From contig NC_053045.1 of the NCBI RefSeq assembly GCF_003473485.1, positions 54,106,494 through 54,170,493 on the forward strand: a stretch of DNA of 64,000 nucleotides, written 5' to 3'. The position numbers and the translations under genes were made by a program. Below, in pieces: positions 35,401 through 47,338 of this stretch (position 1 is the first letter of the stretch; every line of letters begins with the position of its first letter). The notes beneath the pieces were generated by a model. That model did not search any database and was not told the DNA's origin. It saw only the letters and a program-made list of their open reading frames with translations. This DNA is from Medicago truncatula. Taxonomy: Eukaryota > Streptophyta > Magnoliopsida > Fabales > Fabaceae.

Positions 35401-38400
35401 GGCCAACAATTTTAGGCTGAGATGTGCTGCTATATTTCCTGTTTGATTTTGCTTCAATAATTTACACTTATTATAAGTGAATATTTAGTGTGTTTCTAAC
35501 TGATGTCTGTGGGCTTGGCTAATTGATCTACTTCTCATTCAACAGAACAGACAGACAGCTTTATTTTCAGCTACACAAACAAAGAAGGTTTGTTCTTCAT
35601 TTTCCATCTTCTGTCTAGTTCTTTCGCCAAAAGTTTATTTTAATCTAATCTCAATTTATAAGAATTTTAATACAAGTTTTTTTGTTTAATTTGAAATTCT
35701 GATACACACTGTACTTGAAATACATCAGTAATTTTTGGCTCAATCTATTAGAATTCGATACTTGATAGTGAGCGGTATACTTGCAGTTTTGGTTCTGAAT
35801 CATATTATCCCTCAAATTCTAGGTTGAAGATCTTGCTCGCCTGTCATTTCAGACGACTCCTATCTATATTGATGTAGACGATGGGAGAAAGAAGGTGAAG
35901 TGTCCACTTGAATTTATTATAGTCTTTGAACTTTGTTCATCAACATTATTATCTTACCTGAGAGAAACGCATAAATGCAGGTTACAAATGAAGGGTTGCT
36001 TCAGGGTTATGTTGTTGTTCCCTGTGCCAAGCGATTTATGGTTCTTTATTCCTTCTTGAAGAGGCACAAATCGAAAAAAGTGATGGTCTTTTTCTCTTCA
36101 TGCAACAGTGTCAAATTCCATGCAGACATTTTTAATCACATTCATTTGCATTGTTCAAGTATTTACGGAAAACAAAAGCAGCAGACCCGGACAACTACTT
36201 TTGTTGACTTCTGCCAAGCAGAAAAGGGCATCTTGCTCTGTACTGACGTTGCTGCTCGTGGACTGGACATACCTTCTGTGGTATATACATCTTTCATATC
36301 TACCTACATGAAATTTTTTAAATAGTAAAATATGACTGATTTCTACTAGGTTTATTAAGTCTTCTCCCCTAGTATTAAGTATAAAGTTAGATAATCTAAT
36401 CTAAGTACTACCTATAGAAAATAAGTATAAGAGAAAGAGAGTAAATATTAACAAAGGATACAATATTGGGGTAACCTAACCTACGACACCTCCAGAAAAA
36501 GAAACATTGGAGCAAAGAATAGAAAATCTTCCCACATACAACTATATAAAAATTAGAATACACATGAAAGTCACATTAACTCAGTAAAGGTTGCTCTATC
36601 TGCTTATTTAATGACAAAACCTCTAACCACTAACTGCGTGGTTAAGCGAGGCTAAGAAGATAAACTTTTCCTGCAAAAAGATGCAATGTCAAAAGCTATA
36701 CTTGAAAATTCTGTCATTTAGCTTTATTTTTCAATCATAACCAAATTTCACAATACAATGTGCACGCTCTCAATGACATTTAAGAAAGTGTGCACAACTT
36801 TCAAGACATATCCATTACTCACAAAAGCATGAGTCTACACCAGAAATACCTAGCAGCTAGGGGATGGAAGGTAAATGGCTACCAGTCTCTGAATATGGGA
36901 ATACAAACTTGTTCCTGCCTGCAAAGTTTCAGTGAACTACTCCATAAATATATTAAGTAAACAGTACTGTTGTTCAAATGAAAGATTTGATCTAATAAGG
37001 CGACCTGGATTTCCAAAGTTTGGATTCTTGCGTAGATTAGTCCTCCATGTGTGTGTATTTATTTAGATTTGTATACAGTTAACATTAAACAAAATTTAAA
37101 TGAACTATTGTGCTGATGCAGCTATATATTCTGTTGATTGAAAATCATTAAAGGTAAAAGTTTTTATCTTTTTCTCTCTTCTTTATGTTGTAGGACTGGA
37201 TTTTGCAGTACGATCCACCTGATGAACCAAAGGTACTACCTGTTCTTCTACTGATGAGCAGTAATCATTTTTCTTAGCAGTTTCATATATTGACTCACAC
37301 TATAATACATTTTATTATGCTACCAGGAATATATCCACAGGGTCGGTAGAACAGCTCGTGGGGAAGATGGAAAAGGCAATGCTTTACTTTTCCTGATTCC
37401 TGAAGAATTGCAATTTCTTCGCTATCTGAAGGTCAGTTTCTCTCACTTAACAGTAGGGATAGTAAGCTAGCTGACGCTGAACCCAAATTTATTAAGTTGA
37501 TAATGTATACATTTACTTCATCTGAGAAAGTATCCAAGTAAAAAGGGAAACATAGTGCTATGAAGACCTCTCATGGCCGGGTCCAGAAAAGAGTTTAATC
37601 TGTTGTTGGTTTAATGTTAAGACTGGCCAGCCTTACCTTACAGAACATCAACTCTAAGTATTGTGACTTATGAGACATGGACACATAGACACCTGTCACA
37701 CCACTATTGTCTAAAATGTGAAGCATCGACAATGACACACACGAAGTACAAGTGTTGTATGGGTGTTGGTTTCCAATGTGTGTCGGACATGGGGAAGGCA
37801 TAATTTGATGTCACCTAAAACCAGAGGTGTGGGATTATTTGAGGAAACCTTGAGAGTTTCATGCCTAGAGTACATGATAAACGGGAATGGGATGTGCAGT
37901 GATTGCTATTTTCCCTAAGCCCAGGACTCTGTCCCTTTTTTGCAAAAAAATTATTCTTGAATCATCCCAAATCTTAATATTTTATGCTTATTTCAGGAAG
38001 CTAAGGTCCCTGTGAAAGAATACGCTTATGATGAAAAGAAGGTGGCAAACATACAGTCTCACCTGGTATATTCTGTCTTCCTTGTGTTTTAATAGAATTT
38101 TATTTATTATAGTAACCAACTGCAGCTGATGTTACAAAGGAACTTCTGCATTGTGTAGGAGAATTTGGTTGCTGAAAATTATTTTTTGAATAAAATGGCT
38201 AAAGAAGCTTATAAATCATACATATTAGCATACAATTCACATTCTTCAAAGGATATATTCAGTGTTCAACGCCTTGATATGCAGGTACAGCTCTTAGAGT
38301 ATTTTATATTGGCTAAAATATGGTTTTGGTCCCTGCAAATATGCCTCGTTTTGGTTTTAGTCCCTGTAAAAAAAATTTGTTGTTTTTGGTCCTTGCAAAA

Positions 38401-39824
38401 TATTTTGTTTTTGAAAATAGTCCTTGCAGGGACTATTTCCAAAAACAAAATATTTTGCAGGGACCTTTTTCAAAATCAAAAGATTTTGCAGGGACTATTT
38501 CTCTAATAAATGGGTTTAGTCATCATGTGCCACGTGTGCAAATCATCACAAAAGTGGAGCCAGGGACCAAAACCAAAATAAGGCATATTTGCAGGGACCA
38601 AAAACAACAAATTTTTTTTGCAGGGACTAAAACCAAAACGAGACGTATTTGCAGGGACTAAAACCATATTTTAGCCTTTTATATTTTACAATTTTCATGA
38701 ATATGCATGTTAATGAAATATATAGTCTAAATAGATCTTCTGCAGTTAAGCACTTATTCCTCTGCTTGATAATTTAAATCACCTGTTACTGGGAACTTCT
38801 ATATGTTCTTTTCATTTTGATTAAAAGCTTCAAGGATAGGGGCAAAATGAATGGTTGATTGGTAAGAATAAATTACTGAACACAATCAATCAGAGTGGCA
38901 ACATATAGATTAAAGGAAGCTTTTTATGTTTGAATTCCTAGTTAAAAGATAACATCATTTACGAAACCATTTTTTAAGATAAGTTCATCAATCGTAGATC
39001 TAGATAGAGACTGGAAAGGGCTCTGATTGAGTTAGATCTGAAAAAATTGGGGAAAGGATTCTCTACCTTTACTATTTGGTGACTTTAGTGTATTTTGTAG
39101 ATAGATTGATGGTTAAAATAAATTATTTAGACGAGTGAGAAAGTTAAGTTAAGAGAGAGGGAGAGACAAAGTCACCAAAGGTAGACAATCCCATCCCAAA
39201 AAATTGGTATCACCATTCGTAGTTTTTTTTTTTCCTTTGTTTTATTTTAATAGTTGAAGAAACACGGAAAAGAATGAATTATTGTCTTAATTTAATAGGA
39301 GCGATCAGAAGATTCATTTAATTCAGGATTTTTATATTAGTTGAAGAAACACGAAAAATAATGAATTATTGTCTTAATTTAATGAGAAAGATGTCATAGA
39401 CGCCCCTGTGTATTGAGGGGTAGGCTGGAGAAATAATCATTTCATTTTCTAAAATTTCTCAGGGAAAGCTGTATAGTTTTTTTTTGCTTTCAAATAAGCT
39501 ATAATCCAAAATGCATCAAGTACTATGGTATAGTCATGATCATGATAGCTTGGCCAGAGAAAAGTATCATATTTGTTGAGCTTAAATTATTTTGATTCTA
39601 AAACATGTATACAATGTCATGATACCAGTTCGTTTTTATACCTTGAGCAGGCTGTTGCTGCTTCATTCTGTTTTTCGAACCCTCCAAATGTGAGTCTAAA
39701 CATAAACATGAGCAAGCAAAGGAAGAAAACTCGCAGAGTTGATGGAAGTAGACATGGGTTCAATCCTAACAATCCTTATGGAAAGCGAAATGCTGATGAT
39801 AAGCGGCAGTTTGTGAGGCATTAA
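32499..39824 (+). CDS. RH51: DEAD-box ATP-dependent RNA helicase, Has1/DDX18 type (RH51-like)
   Basis: Twelve exons: 32499-32861, 33310-33495, 34210-34401, 35012-35095, 35546-35587, 35823-35894, 35981-36280, 37194-37232, 37327-37431, 37997-38065, 38159-38284, 39651-39824; GT-AG introns, 583 codons plus stop, every exon a whole number of codons. Yeast Has1 and human DDX18 act in the nucleolus in ribosomal subunit assembly; plant RH51/RH27 are the closest relatives. A Lys/Glu-rich N-terminus (about residues 20-90) is followed by the Q motif, ARTGSGKT (140-147), PTRELA (176-181), DEAD (252-255), SAT (283-285), TDVAARG (401-407) and HRVGRTARG (430-438). The tail has [19 protein letters not shown] and a basic end. 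All motifs are intact. Intron 9 and intron 11 carry small transposons. Exons 3-12 are repeated downstream. RH51 versus RH27 is not resolved. Confidence 0.95.
37655..37805. mobile_element. Possible GTGTC-rich element in helicase intron 9
   Basis: GACATGGACACATAGACACC at the left and GTGTGTCGGACATG at the right resemble the ends and interior of the 6828-6987 element. Ends and target duplication not defined. Repeated at about 50786-50936 in unit B. Confidence 0.4.
38311..38676. mobile_element. MULE-type MITE in helicase intron 11, 366 bp, 9-bp TSD
   Basis: Ends GGCTAAAATATGGTTTTGGT and ACTAAAACCATATTTTAGCC with repeated 'GGTCCCTGCAAA' blocks in both orientations. The 9-bp duplication TTTTATATT is perfect (38302-38310, 38677-38685). 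Present identically in unit B. Confidence 0.88.
39050..39197. mobile_element. Short TIR element in helicase intron 11
   Basis: GGATTCTCTACCTTTACT... GGTGACTTT at the left mirrors AAAGTCACCAAAGGTAGACA at the right; interior shared with 2205-2383 (TTAAAATAAATTATTTAGA). Ends approximate. Copy in unit B at about 52181-52328. Confidence 0.5.
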
Positions 39825-41209
39825 AAGCAAGCATGTCATGGCCATTATAACCAAAAAGTTTTGGTAGAATTTTATACAACCAGGTTTTGTAACTTAGTCA
39901 AATTAGTCAACATATGATTATTCAAGAGATCAAAATTTTGTACAATTGGACATATGTTTCCACATTCTCTTGCCTTGTACCTGAATAATAGCCCTCCATT
40001 CTTATGATTTAGTTTGTAATTATTTTTTTATTGTAAGTTCTATCATTAACTTTTATTCAATCAGGTTTAAATGCAGTTTGATTTTGAATTTCTGAATAGT
40101 TTTTTCTTAATTTGATCTCAATTTTACTTCATCTAATTTCATCTTCATCTACTTCATCGATTTCACATTATTTTCAGTTGTTGTTGTTGTTATTTCAATT
40201 TGGTTAAGATGCAGTTGTCATCCTCCTCTTGAGGAACAATATGAGCTGTTGCTCAACGCCCACACTCTAGTCTGGAAGGATCAGTGGTTCAGTGGTTATG
40301 TAGTTTCGTTACACAATTTGCTCGTTTGGTGGGAGAAATTAATTAAAGTTAAAAACTCAAGCTGAGAAGAAGTGGTTAATGACTGATAGGAAAGAAACAA
40401 CTTGTTTTTTATGCTGTAAAAGTTTCAATTTAAGAGGATTTGAGGTTGTTCAGATTCATGAGTGAAACAAGGATACTGTGTTGTAGTGTGTGTATTTGTG
40501 AGATGTTCAATTCTCTAAAGAGTTTAAATTGTTGAAAGATTTCTATTTTCTATCTTAGGTTCTTATCCCTCCTTACATTACATCTATGTTTAGAGTCATA
40601 TCTTTTGGTTGCATATGTTTACACACTTTTCAAATTTATAGTTAATATAATTTAAACACTATTGCAAATTTGGTTCTCTAATAAAAACTTCTGAATTATT
40701 TGGACAAAAATGTGTTCAATTGCAAATTACTATTTGGACCTTTGTCCATCTAACTAACTCCCACAGTTTGATTAGAACAATCACCATTCGATATTATCTC
40801 TAGTCTTGGTTTATGAAACGTAAACATATGTTTTATGAAAGTATGTATCTTATACAATTGAGCTTATAGAGAAAACACGACTAATTTCAAGACTGAGAAG
40901 ATGTCTAGCAATAGAGAAGATTCCAAAACATGAGATTTTATAATTATGATTCACTGCATTTAATTTTTTCACACAGTCACTCATTTATTACATTAATAAC
41001 CGTTTGATCTTGATCAAACAGTTCAGGAAAAAAGTATTTAATTTTTATTTATAATTCTGTTCTCAAATTAGGACCATCCGGTCATGATTGGACGGCCGAG
41101 AATGCATGACTGTGTGAATGCGGTAAATTGCTGACTGCAGTCAATCACAATCCGAGATTCTGTGGCACATTTTTTTTAAAACCAAAATGAATTTCATTAA
41201 TAAAACAAT
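39825..41209. other. 3'UTR of the helicase and intergenic sequence
   Basis: No further gene recognised up to the truncated element at 41210. The same sequence recurs at 52956-54340. Confidence 0.4.
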
Positions 41210-41546
41210 GGGTTAATAGTGTTTTTTTTCTCTGTAATATAGTGCACTTTTGGTTTTAGCCCCCGTATTTTTTTTTTAGATTCCACCCTTGAAAAATAAA
41301 AATTCTTCAGGATTGACCCCTCACCCCAATGTGGCAGCAGAATCTCCTACGTGGCAGTAACGTGTCAACTTTTTTTCATGCCACGCGTGTAAATGAACGC
41401 CATGTGGCATTTGTGATTTTTTTTAAATAAAAAAAAAAAAAACGAAAAAAAATTAATAAAATACTAAAAAAAATTTAAAAAAAGGAAAAATTAATAATGA
41501 TTAAAAAATCTGGTAAAATAAAAAATAAATGAAAAAAATCTGGAAA
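41210..41546. mobile_element. Truncated MULE-type element ('GGGTTAATA' family)
   Basis: Starts GGGTTAATAGTGTTTTTT and follows the left part of the 2049-3505 element (TTTTAGATTCCACCCTTGAA, CACGCGTGTAAATGAACGCC, CATGTGGCATTTGTGATTTT), then stops without the matching right end. Just beyond, AAATGCTCACAAGTCTCCAATTCTA is directly repeated (about 41547 and 41612), a possible repair scar. Copy in unit B from 54341. Confidence 0.65.
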
Positions 41547-42450
41547 ATGCTCACAAGTCTCCAATTCTAAGTTACTAAGTTGTCCTCATACTCTTGTATC
41601 TAATTACCAACAAATGCTCACAAGTCTCCAATTCTAATTAATTCTATATACAACCTGTCTTTTTTGTTTTAATACACTTTGGAATTGGATCACTTATAAT
41701 TGGATACTAATTGGGATTCTAAGTTTTTGGGATGTTACATTCTACCCCTTTAAAAGATTCTATCTTCAAAATTCAAAGCAACAACAACCGAAAAATAATA
41801 ACATACAAGCAATATCACATTAATTAATAGAAACATAATTTAAGATACGCATTTAACATGTTTAACATGCTTAAAAAAACGTGTTTAACGAGCTACAAAA
41901 TGATTGCGTCAGATTCAACGTTATAGTGTCCTCTTATTTGATAGATTGTGTAATACTTTTCGCTTTTGAACGCACTGTGTAGCGCTTTAGACGGGTGAGA
42001 ATAAATTAACTCTCCTTTTCTTCATCGACACTGAAGTTTCTTTAACTATTGTTGGTTTCCCTTTGTCTCATTTCTTTCTTTTCTTTATTCATTTTTCTCC
42101 TCCTTTCTCTCATTTCTTCTCTTTCACCTCCTTTCATCTCTTTGAATGTGTTTACAATATGTTACAAAAAGAGTGTATAAATAAGAGTCTTGTTAACATT
42201 TTGTGTATACACTTGTCTAAGTTTTTTAAATGCTCTTGTTAAACTTTTATGTAGTTGCATGTCAAGTAAACTCAAGTGATTTGTTGAAAAGTGATTGATT
42301 AGACTGGTTAATTGAAAATAACTTTAAAACGAAATAATATAGTTTAGATCAATGAAATAATTTGTTGAAATGTTTATTAAATATATTTTTGCTAATATGA
42401 ATATTAAATGTGACCAAATAATCATTGTCATCTCATAAGTAGATTTTTTA

Positions 42451-42625
42451 CCCCTATAATATAGGTCATTTTCGATTGTCCCTCCTGTAATTTTAATTTA
42501 CCCCCTGTAAAAAAAAAATTATTTTGATTTACCCCTAATAGGTCAAACAAAAATCAATTTTATTTTATTTTTTTTCAAGAAATTTTCATTTTTGTTTGGC
42601 CTATTAGGGGTAAATCAAAACAATT
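42451..42625. mobile_element. Degenerate MULE-type MITE
   Basis: Contains GATTTACCCCTAATAGG and CCTATTAGGGGTAAATC as a central palindrome around TTTGTTTGG, as in the element at 16955-17204, but the outer ends are worn. Copy in unit B at about 55585-55759. Confidence 0.5.
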
Positions 42626-42906
42626 TTTTTGAAGAGATTAGCAAAAAAAAATTGGAGGGAAAACAAGAAGAAAGATGAATTTCCAACTTGAAGATCAAAT
42701 TGGATGCACACAAGTTATTTAGTCAAGAGAAGTGTTGAAAATAATATGCCTAAATATATTTTTGAAGATTTTACATTTAGATATATTTTAGATTATATTT
42801 AAAATAAGATATCATTAGGATTTATAATTTATATATCTATTTAAAATACTCTTAGGTTTTGTTCCTTATTTAAATATATAATTTAGAAATATTTTTTGTA
42901 TGACAA

Positions 42907-42966
42907 TTTTTTTTTGTGGTGGCCGGGGTTCGAACCCCAGCCTTGCATATTTTATGCATTATATAA
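42907..42966 (-). mobile_element. SINE 3' fragment
   Basis: On the minus strand it reads ATGCAAGGCTGGGGTTCGAA then CCCCGGCCACCAC and poly-A: the B-box half of a tRNA-derived SINE. The A-box half is missing. Copy in unit B at about 56041-56100. Confidence 0.6.
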
Positions 42967-43497
42967 AAATATGTTTCATATGATTTAATACACTCAAAAA
43001 AACCATCACTTGCATATTGGTTTCTTTCATTCCCTAAAAAAATATTGGTTTCTTTAATTAAAATCAGAATCAATATTTCATAATATCATCTTTTAGTGTC
43101 GAATTTTGAACGAGTTTTTCAACGCAAGAGATACTCTCGACCAAGTGACCTCTAGGGAGAGAGGAATTTCATTATATCATCCATTCATTATGAAAAAATT
43201 TCATACTGTATAAAAAATTCACATAAAGGAAGATATATTTTTTTTTTGACAAAACATAAAGGAAGAATGTAAATCACGTTAATTAAACATAGGAAAAGTT
43301 AATACAAACTTCTTTTTTTGGGGGAAATAAAAAAGTCAATATAAACTAACTAAAAAGAAAACAATACCATCGTGATGACAATAATGACCAAAGCAACAAA
43401 ATAAACTAAACAACTAAAAACACAAGAAAATAAAAAGCTCTAGAATTAGACCACACTCTTGAATTAAACCTAAATTAAAAGATCACGAATTAGTGCT

Positions 43498-44345
43498 TCA
43501 AGCATAAATCATGCCAAGGAATGACAAAGCAAAGAGTGTGAACGCTGTGATAGTAATAGGAGTTATTTGAGCAGCTTTAGAATGTGCTATTGGTGCATTC
43601 TCATTTGCAGATTGTGGTGAGGATGCTGTTGGTTCAGGTTCAACATCCAAAACCTTGATGATCATTTTCTGTCCTCTTGTACAATGACCACTAACACCAC
43701 TAATGAAGTAGAACAATCCTGGTCGTTCAAATTTGAAAACTGTGTTGCCATTGTTTCCGAAGAAGAGTGGACGAGTCGATTTGCAATTCTCATATTCTTC
43801 TTCACTAACCACCATCACTGAATCTTTCTCGTACTTGAAATCTAACCAAAAATTCAAAATAAAGGTTATATATTACATTTACAAAAAGGTCCACGACAAA
43901 GATTAAAAACATAAGTTTTGCAATCTATACACATAAAGAAGTCTTGATAGTATGAAAAATCGTCGAGAATTGCTATCACAATTTTTTAGAAAATGGATCG
44001 AAAAATAAAATGGTGACATATATATCATGCATTTCCCTTCAAAAATAAAATATATCATGCATTTAGAAATGAAGATGATCTCAACTCAAACATAACATAC
44101 ATACATGTATCTTAAAATTAAATTGGTAAGAAGTGGTACTTACGAATAGTGTCATCAATTTTGAATCTGTTTTGAGAAGCCCATTTGTTGTACATTTCAT
44201 CACCGTCCTTTGAGTTAGGGACGACCCAACCAGTTTTGCCACCGACTTCAAATTCAGTACAATTGATGAGCAAAAATTGGGAAGCAGAAAAAAGAATCAA
44301 GCAAAGGAAAAATGTGTGTGAGGAAGCTTTGAAGATGGCAGTCAT
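43498..44345 (-). CDS. Early nodulin-like protein (phytocyanin domain, GPI-anchor signal), unit A copy
   Basis: Two exons, 44144-44345 and 43498-43841, joined through ATTC|AT (I-H), 181 codons plus stop. Signal peptide about residues 1-29 (FFLCLILFSASQFLLINC), phytocyanin domain about 30-130 (EVGGKTGWVVP, FKYEKDSVMVV at 69-79, YFISGVSGHCTRGQK at 112-126), a short Ser/Pro/Glu linker and a hydrophobic C-terminus typical of a GPI-anchor signal. Disulfide cysteines C87 and C121 are present. Copper ligands of true plastocyanin-like phytocyanins are partly absent (Ser near 75 instead of His, S115 instead of Cys; H120 remains), as is usual for early nodulin-like proteins, so it probably does not bind copper. 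Expected at the plasma membrane outer face. The gene is intact and repeated exactly in unit B. Confidence 0.92.
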
Positions 44346-45741
44346 ATTTGGATTTTCTATAGGGAGGTCTAGTGAGTGTACTTTTGATACAAGTGAAAAA
44401 TGTGTTATGAGAAATGGTAACTTTGGACTTAAAAAAGAGAAGTGAAGTTGAAAAAGAGAGTTTGTTAACGAAAAAGAGGGAGCACATTGAGGTACACGTT
44501 TTAGAGGAAGTGGGTTTTGTTGTGAGTGATGGCTTCACAAAGTGGCCTCTGACTTTGTCCAATTAGTTGATATGTGGAATTTGGAATTTTTCTAATTTTC
44601 TCTCCAATTAATTCCATTATTATCCATGTGCTCTTGGCTCATTTGATTTGACTTTGTACCCGTAATTATATCCACTTTGAATGAAACGTTTTTATTTTTA
44701 CAAAAATTAAGGTCCCGCAAAAAAATAAGACACCTGCTAAAATAAAATGTTTTAGCTTATCAAATATTTAAATTCTCACAGGTTGTTAATTAAATACTCT
44801 TTCTATGAATATATCTAAAATTATGGTGCTTTGGGCTGCCGCCCCCTTGGCCCGTGTTCAGGGCCACCCCTTTATACAACGTTCCAATCAGTTGAGTTAA
44901 TCTCATGTGATCATCTATATCTATATTTCTATATCTAAAATAATAAATAATAATATAAACATTTGAGAGTTTTCAAACAAACAAAATGATTTTCATACAA
45001 ACTTTTTTTTTTTTTTTTAAGGAAATTGTTGTTCGTCATGCTCTTACTTGTTTGTTGTGTCATCCATTTCACATTTAACCTTTAAATTAAAACTAACTAG
45101 GGATACAACCCGTGCGTTGCACGGGTTTGATTAAATTGTTTTAGTTGATGCATCAGATCATTATTTAGTTATATAAAAAAAATGTTGGACATTTTATATT
45201 TTTAAAATAACATTATTTTAGCAAATATTTAAAGTAAATGATACAATGATATCAAGTATATTAAAAATTGAGTTCTTTAATAAAAAAATTGATTCCATCA
45301 TTAAAGATTATATTTGACCGCAATTAAAGTTCTTCAGTTCCAAAAAATCAGATGTTTACTGATCAAAAAAATAAAATTAATGGTTTGTAGGTCCATATTT
45401 TTAAGGTAAAAACTTGGACTATCACAAAAAAAAAGGGTAAAAACTTGGATGCATTTTTGTTAGTCGAAAATATGAAAAGGGTTTTTTTTTTTTTTTTTTT
45501 GTTTTTATCAAAAAGTGTTATAATTTCATACTGAAGTAGTAGTTGATTGAATAAAAAATAAAAAGTTATTAATGACATATCTAATCAAAATTAAAGAGTA
45601 AGATTTTTAATTTTTTTGTTTAAAAAAAAGAAGGAAAAGTTACGAACAATATAAAATAAAAAGGAATTTTTTTATATTTAAACATAAAAGTGATTTTGAA
45701 AGAAAAGAGAACACAACTGAATCCCTAAAAACGTGAATTTT

Positions 45742-46260
45742 TTAAACTCCTTTCAACCAAGATGAACACGGCAATCCTCGATAATTTGGAAAGGCAAAGC
45801 AATTCTTCGAAAGCCTATATGTTTCAAAAAAAGCAATTCTTCTTAAGCCTATATTCTTGATAATCGTTACAGAAATTCTTGAGTTGAAAGTTACATCCTC
45901 CCCATCAAATTGAGATTTCGAAAGCCTATATGTTTCAAACAATCCATCTCCTCCATGGACAACAATTCGCAACCTATTATTCGTTTTCTGTTGATGCAGC
46001 AAATTTTCCTTTGACAGGTTATGGTTCTTATCTCTACGTATTATTTTGACCACTTTCAAGACATCGTTGGATCGTTCCTTTTTATCACTACTCGTTCCAA
46101 AAGAATGATGTTGATGAGACGAACGCTTCTTTCTGACACCAATAGAAGCAACTTTCTGCAGATAATCCTCAGATAACACTTTGTGCCTATTTCTGATGCC
46201 AGCAGTGTTATTATCCGAGATGGTTCTTCGTTGATGTCGAGTGAACGAACGACGGTTCAA
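45742..46260 (-). CDS. Uncharacterised basic protein ORF inside the Helitron, unit A copy
   Basis: A 172-codon open frame starting MNRRSFTRHQRR. I do not recognise a domain. It is rich in Lys, Arg, His and Ser, and its C-terminal third repeats a motif: GLFETYRLSKSQ and AFFETYRLSKNC, mirrored by a DNA-level repeat of CGAAAGCCTATATGTTTC. It lies between the Helitron 3' end and the Rep/helicase gene, on the same strand. It could be a captured host gene fragment or a chance frame; no intron or promoter evidence was found. Confidence 0.4.
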   Translation of the reverse strand: MNRRSFTRHQRRTISDNNTAGIRNRHKVLSEDYLQKVASIGVRKKRSSHQHHSFGTSSDKKERSNDVLKVVKIIRRDKNHNLSKENLLHQQKTNNRLRIVVHGGDGLFETYRLSKSQFDGEDVTFNSRISVTIIKNIGLRRIAFFETYRLSKNCFAFPNYRGLPCSSWLKGV

Positions 46261-46410
46261 TCGCAGAACCGTTGAGCACCGAGAAGAAGGTGATGTCAGT
46301 TGTCTTCTTCTTTATCTTTTGTTCTTGTTTGTGGGTTTTTTCGGTTGAGGCCCAACTTGAATCCGGTAGTGAGATCGGGATATTGTTTTACACATTTTTT
46401 TAGTTATTTT

Positions 46411-47151
46411 CAATTTTGTTCTCGATGTATTCTTAATTTGTTGAACTCTGTTCATTTTTGTCAGTGTTGATGAATTGTGTTATTTGTTTTAGGTATGTGA
46501 GTTCAACTATGGAAGTTGTTTGGCAATTAGCAGTGGAACACATCATAGACGGTACATTGATAAATTGATATGATAATTTTAGTCATTGATTCAACACTGG
46601 TTGTTCATTTGGAACCATTTATGCGTAAATTTGATATTTTTTTTTTTTTTTTTGTGGTTTTGACCATTAATAAGTTTTTCCACCAATGAAACTATTAAAA
46701 TGGTTATATTAAAATGTAGAAACTATTAAAATGTAAACATTTGAATATTTTGTTCTTCATCTCTGGGTTAGTTTCCGTTGAGCTGTCTGTTGAATTCGTT
46801 ACCGAGTTCGGCGACAATCATCCTCCTACTATTGTTGTACACATGTTACTTATATTAAATTTTGTTTTGGATTTAGTTTCAATTTGTTGAACTCAGTTCA
46901 GTTTTGTAATTGTTGATAAAATGTTTTTTTTTTAGGTATGTGAGTTAAAGGATCGATAGTGTTTGCCAATTAGTAGTGGGCTGCTTCGTATAAGGTACAT
47001 TGATCAATTGATATGATAATTTTAGTTATTGGTTTAACATTGGCTGCTCATTTGGAACCATTTATGCTATTAGTTGATGTGTAGATAGAAACTTACGGTT
47101 GTAACCATTAATAAGTTTTTTCACCATTGAAACGATTCAAATGGTTATTGT
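46411..47151. repeat. Two diverged direct repeats (period about 443 bp) in the Helitron
   Basis: 46411-46706 and 46858-47151 share TTTGTTGAACTC, AGGTATGTGAGTT, TTGATATGATAATTTTAGT, TCATTTGGAACCATTTATG and TGAAAC..TT.AAATGGTTAT in the same order. Older than the 13-kb duplication, since both appear in each unit (unit B 59546-60286). Confidence 0.75.
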
Positions 47152-47298
47152 TGTGTTTGTAGGATTTTACTTTATTAAGGTTCTGAAGTTTAAATTCTGT
47201 TATAAAAAGTCCGATTACTTGGGATTCGCGGTTATTATTGTAAAAAATCAATGGTACAAATCGAAGTGTGTTAGTTAACAATGAATAACGTAGTTGCT

Positions 47299-47310
47299 AT
47301 GTGCTGATAA
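47299..47310. other. 12-bp filler at the duplication junction
   Basis: ATGTGCTGATAA lies between the end of unit A (TAGTTGCT) and the start of unit B (TTATTTGCTGATTG) and is absent from the other ends (34181 and 60434 continue differently). GCTGAT in the filler also occurs 6 bases into unit B, as expected for templated end joining. Confidence 0.85.
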
Positions 47311-47338
47311 TTATTTGCTGATTGTCTATTTCTTTAAG

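Larger units (their letters stand above)
34182..47298 (+). repeat. 13.1-kb direct tandem duplication, unit A
   Basis: Unit A starts in intron 2 of the helicase gene, 28 bases before exon 3, and ends inside a Helitron (CGTAGTTGCT). It repeats as unit B at 47311-60433. By reading both copies I found only about six single-base length differences, all in homopolymer runs (near 35229, 36675, three near 41420-41480, and 45425), and no substitution. Either a very recent duplication or an assembly effect. Confidence 0.93.
45097..47298 (-). mobile_element. Helitron 3' part cut off by the duplication breakpoint
   Basis: On the minus strand the element ends with hairpin ACCCGTGC-AAC-GCACGGGT, then TTGTATCCCTAG (45097-45108) and T, a Helitron 3' terminus. 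The unit A copy stops at 47298, so it lacks the Rep/helicase gene that follows in unit B. It carries the 172-codon frame at 45742-46260 and two internal repeats. Confidence 0.8.

Noticed and set aside
38165-38661. Protein-coding frames over the helicase intron 11 MITE, both strands
   Set aside because: They are created by the inverted repeats of the MITE and the adjoining exon 11 of the helicase.
42907-42966. tRNA gene on either strand
   Set aside because: Only the B-box half (GGGGTTCGAACCCC) is present; it is a SINE fragment.
46411-47298. RPA-like (single-strand DNA-binding) gene expected in plant Helitrons
   Set aside because: No frame of useful length on either strand; only two non-coding direct repeats are visible.
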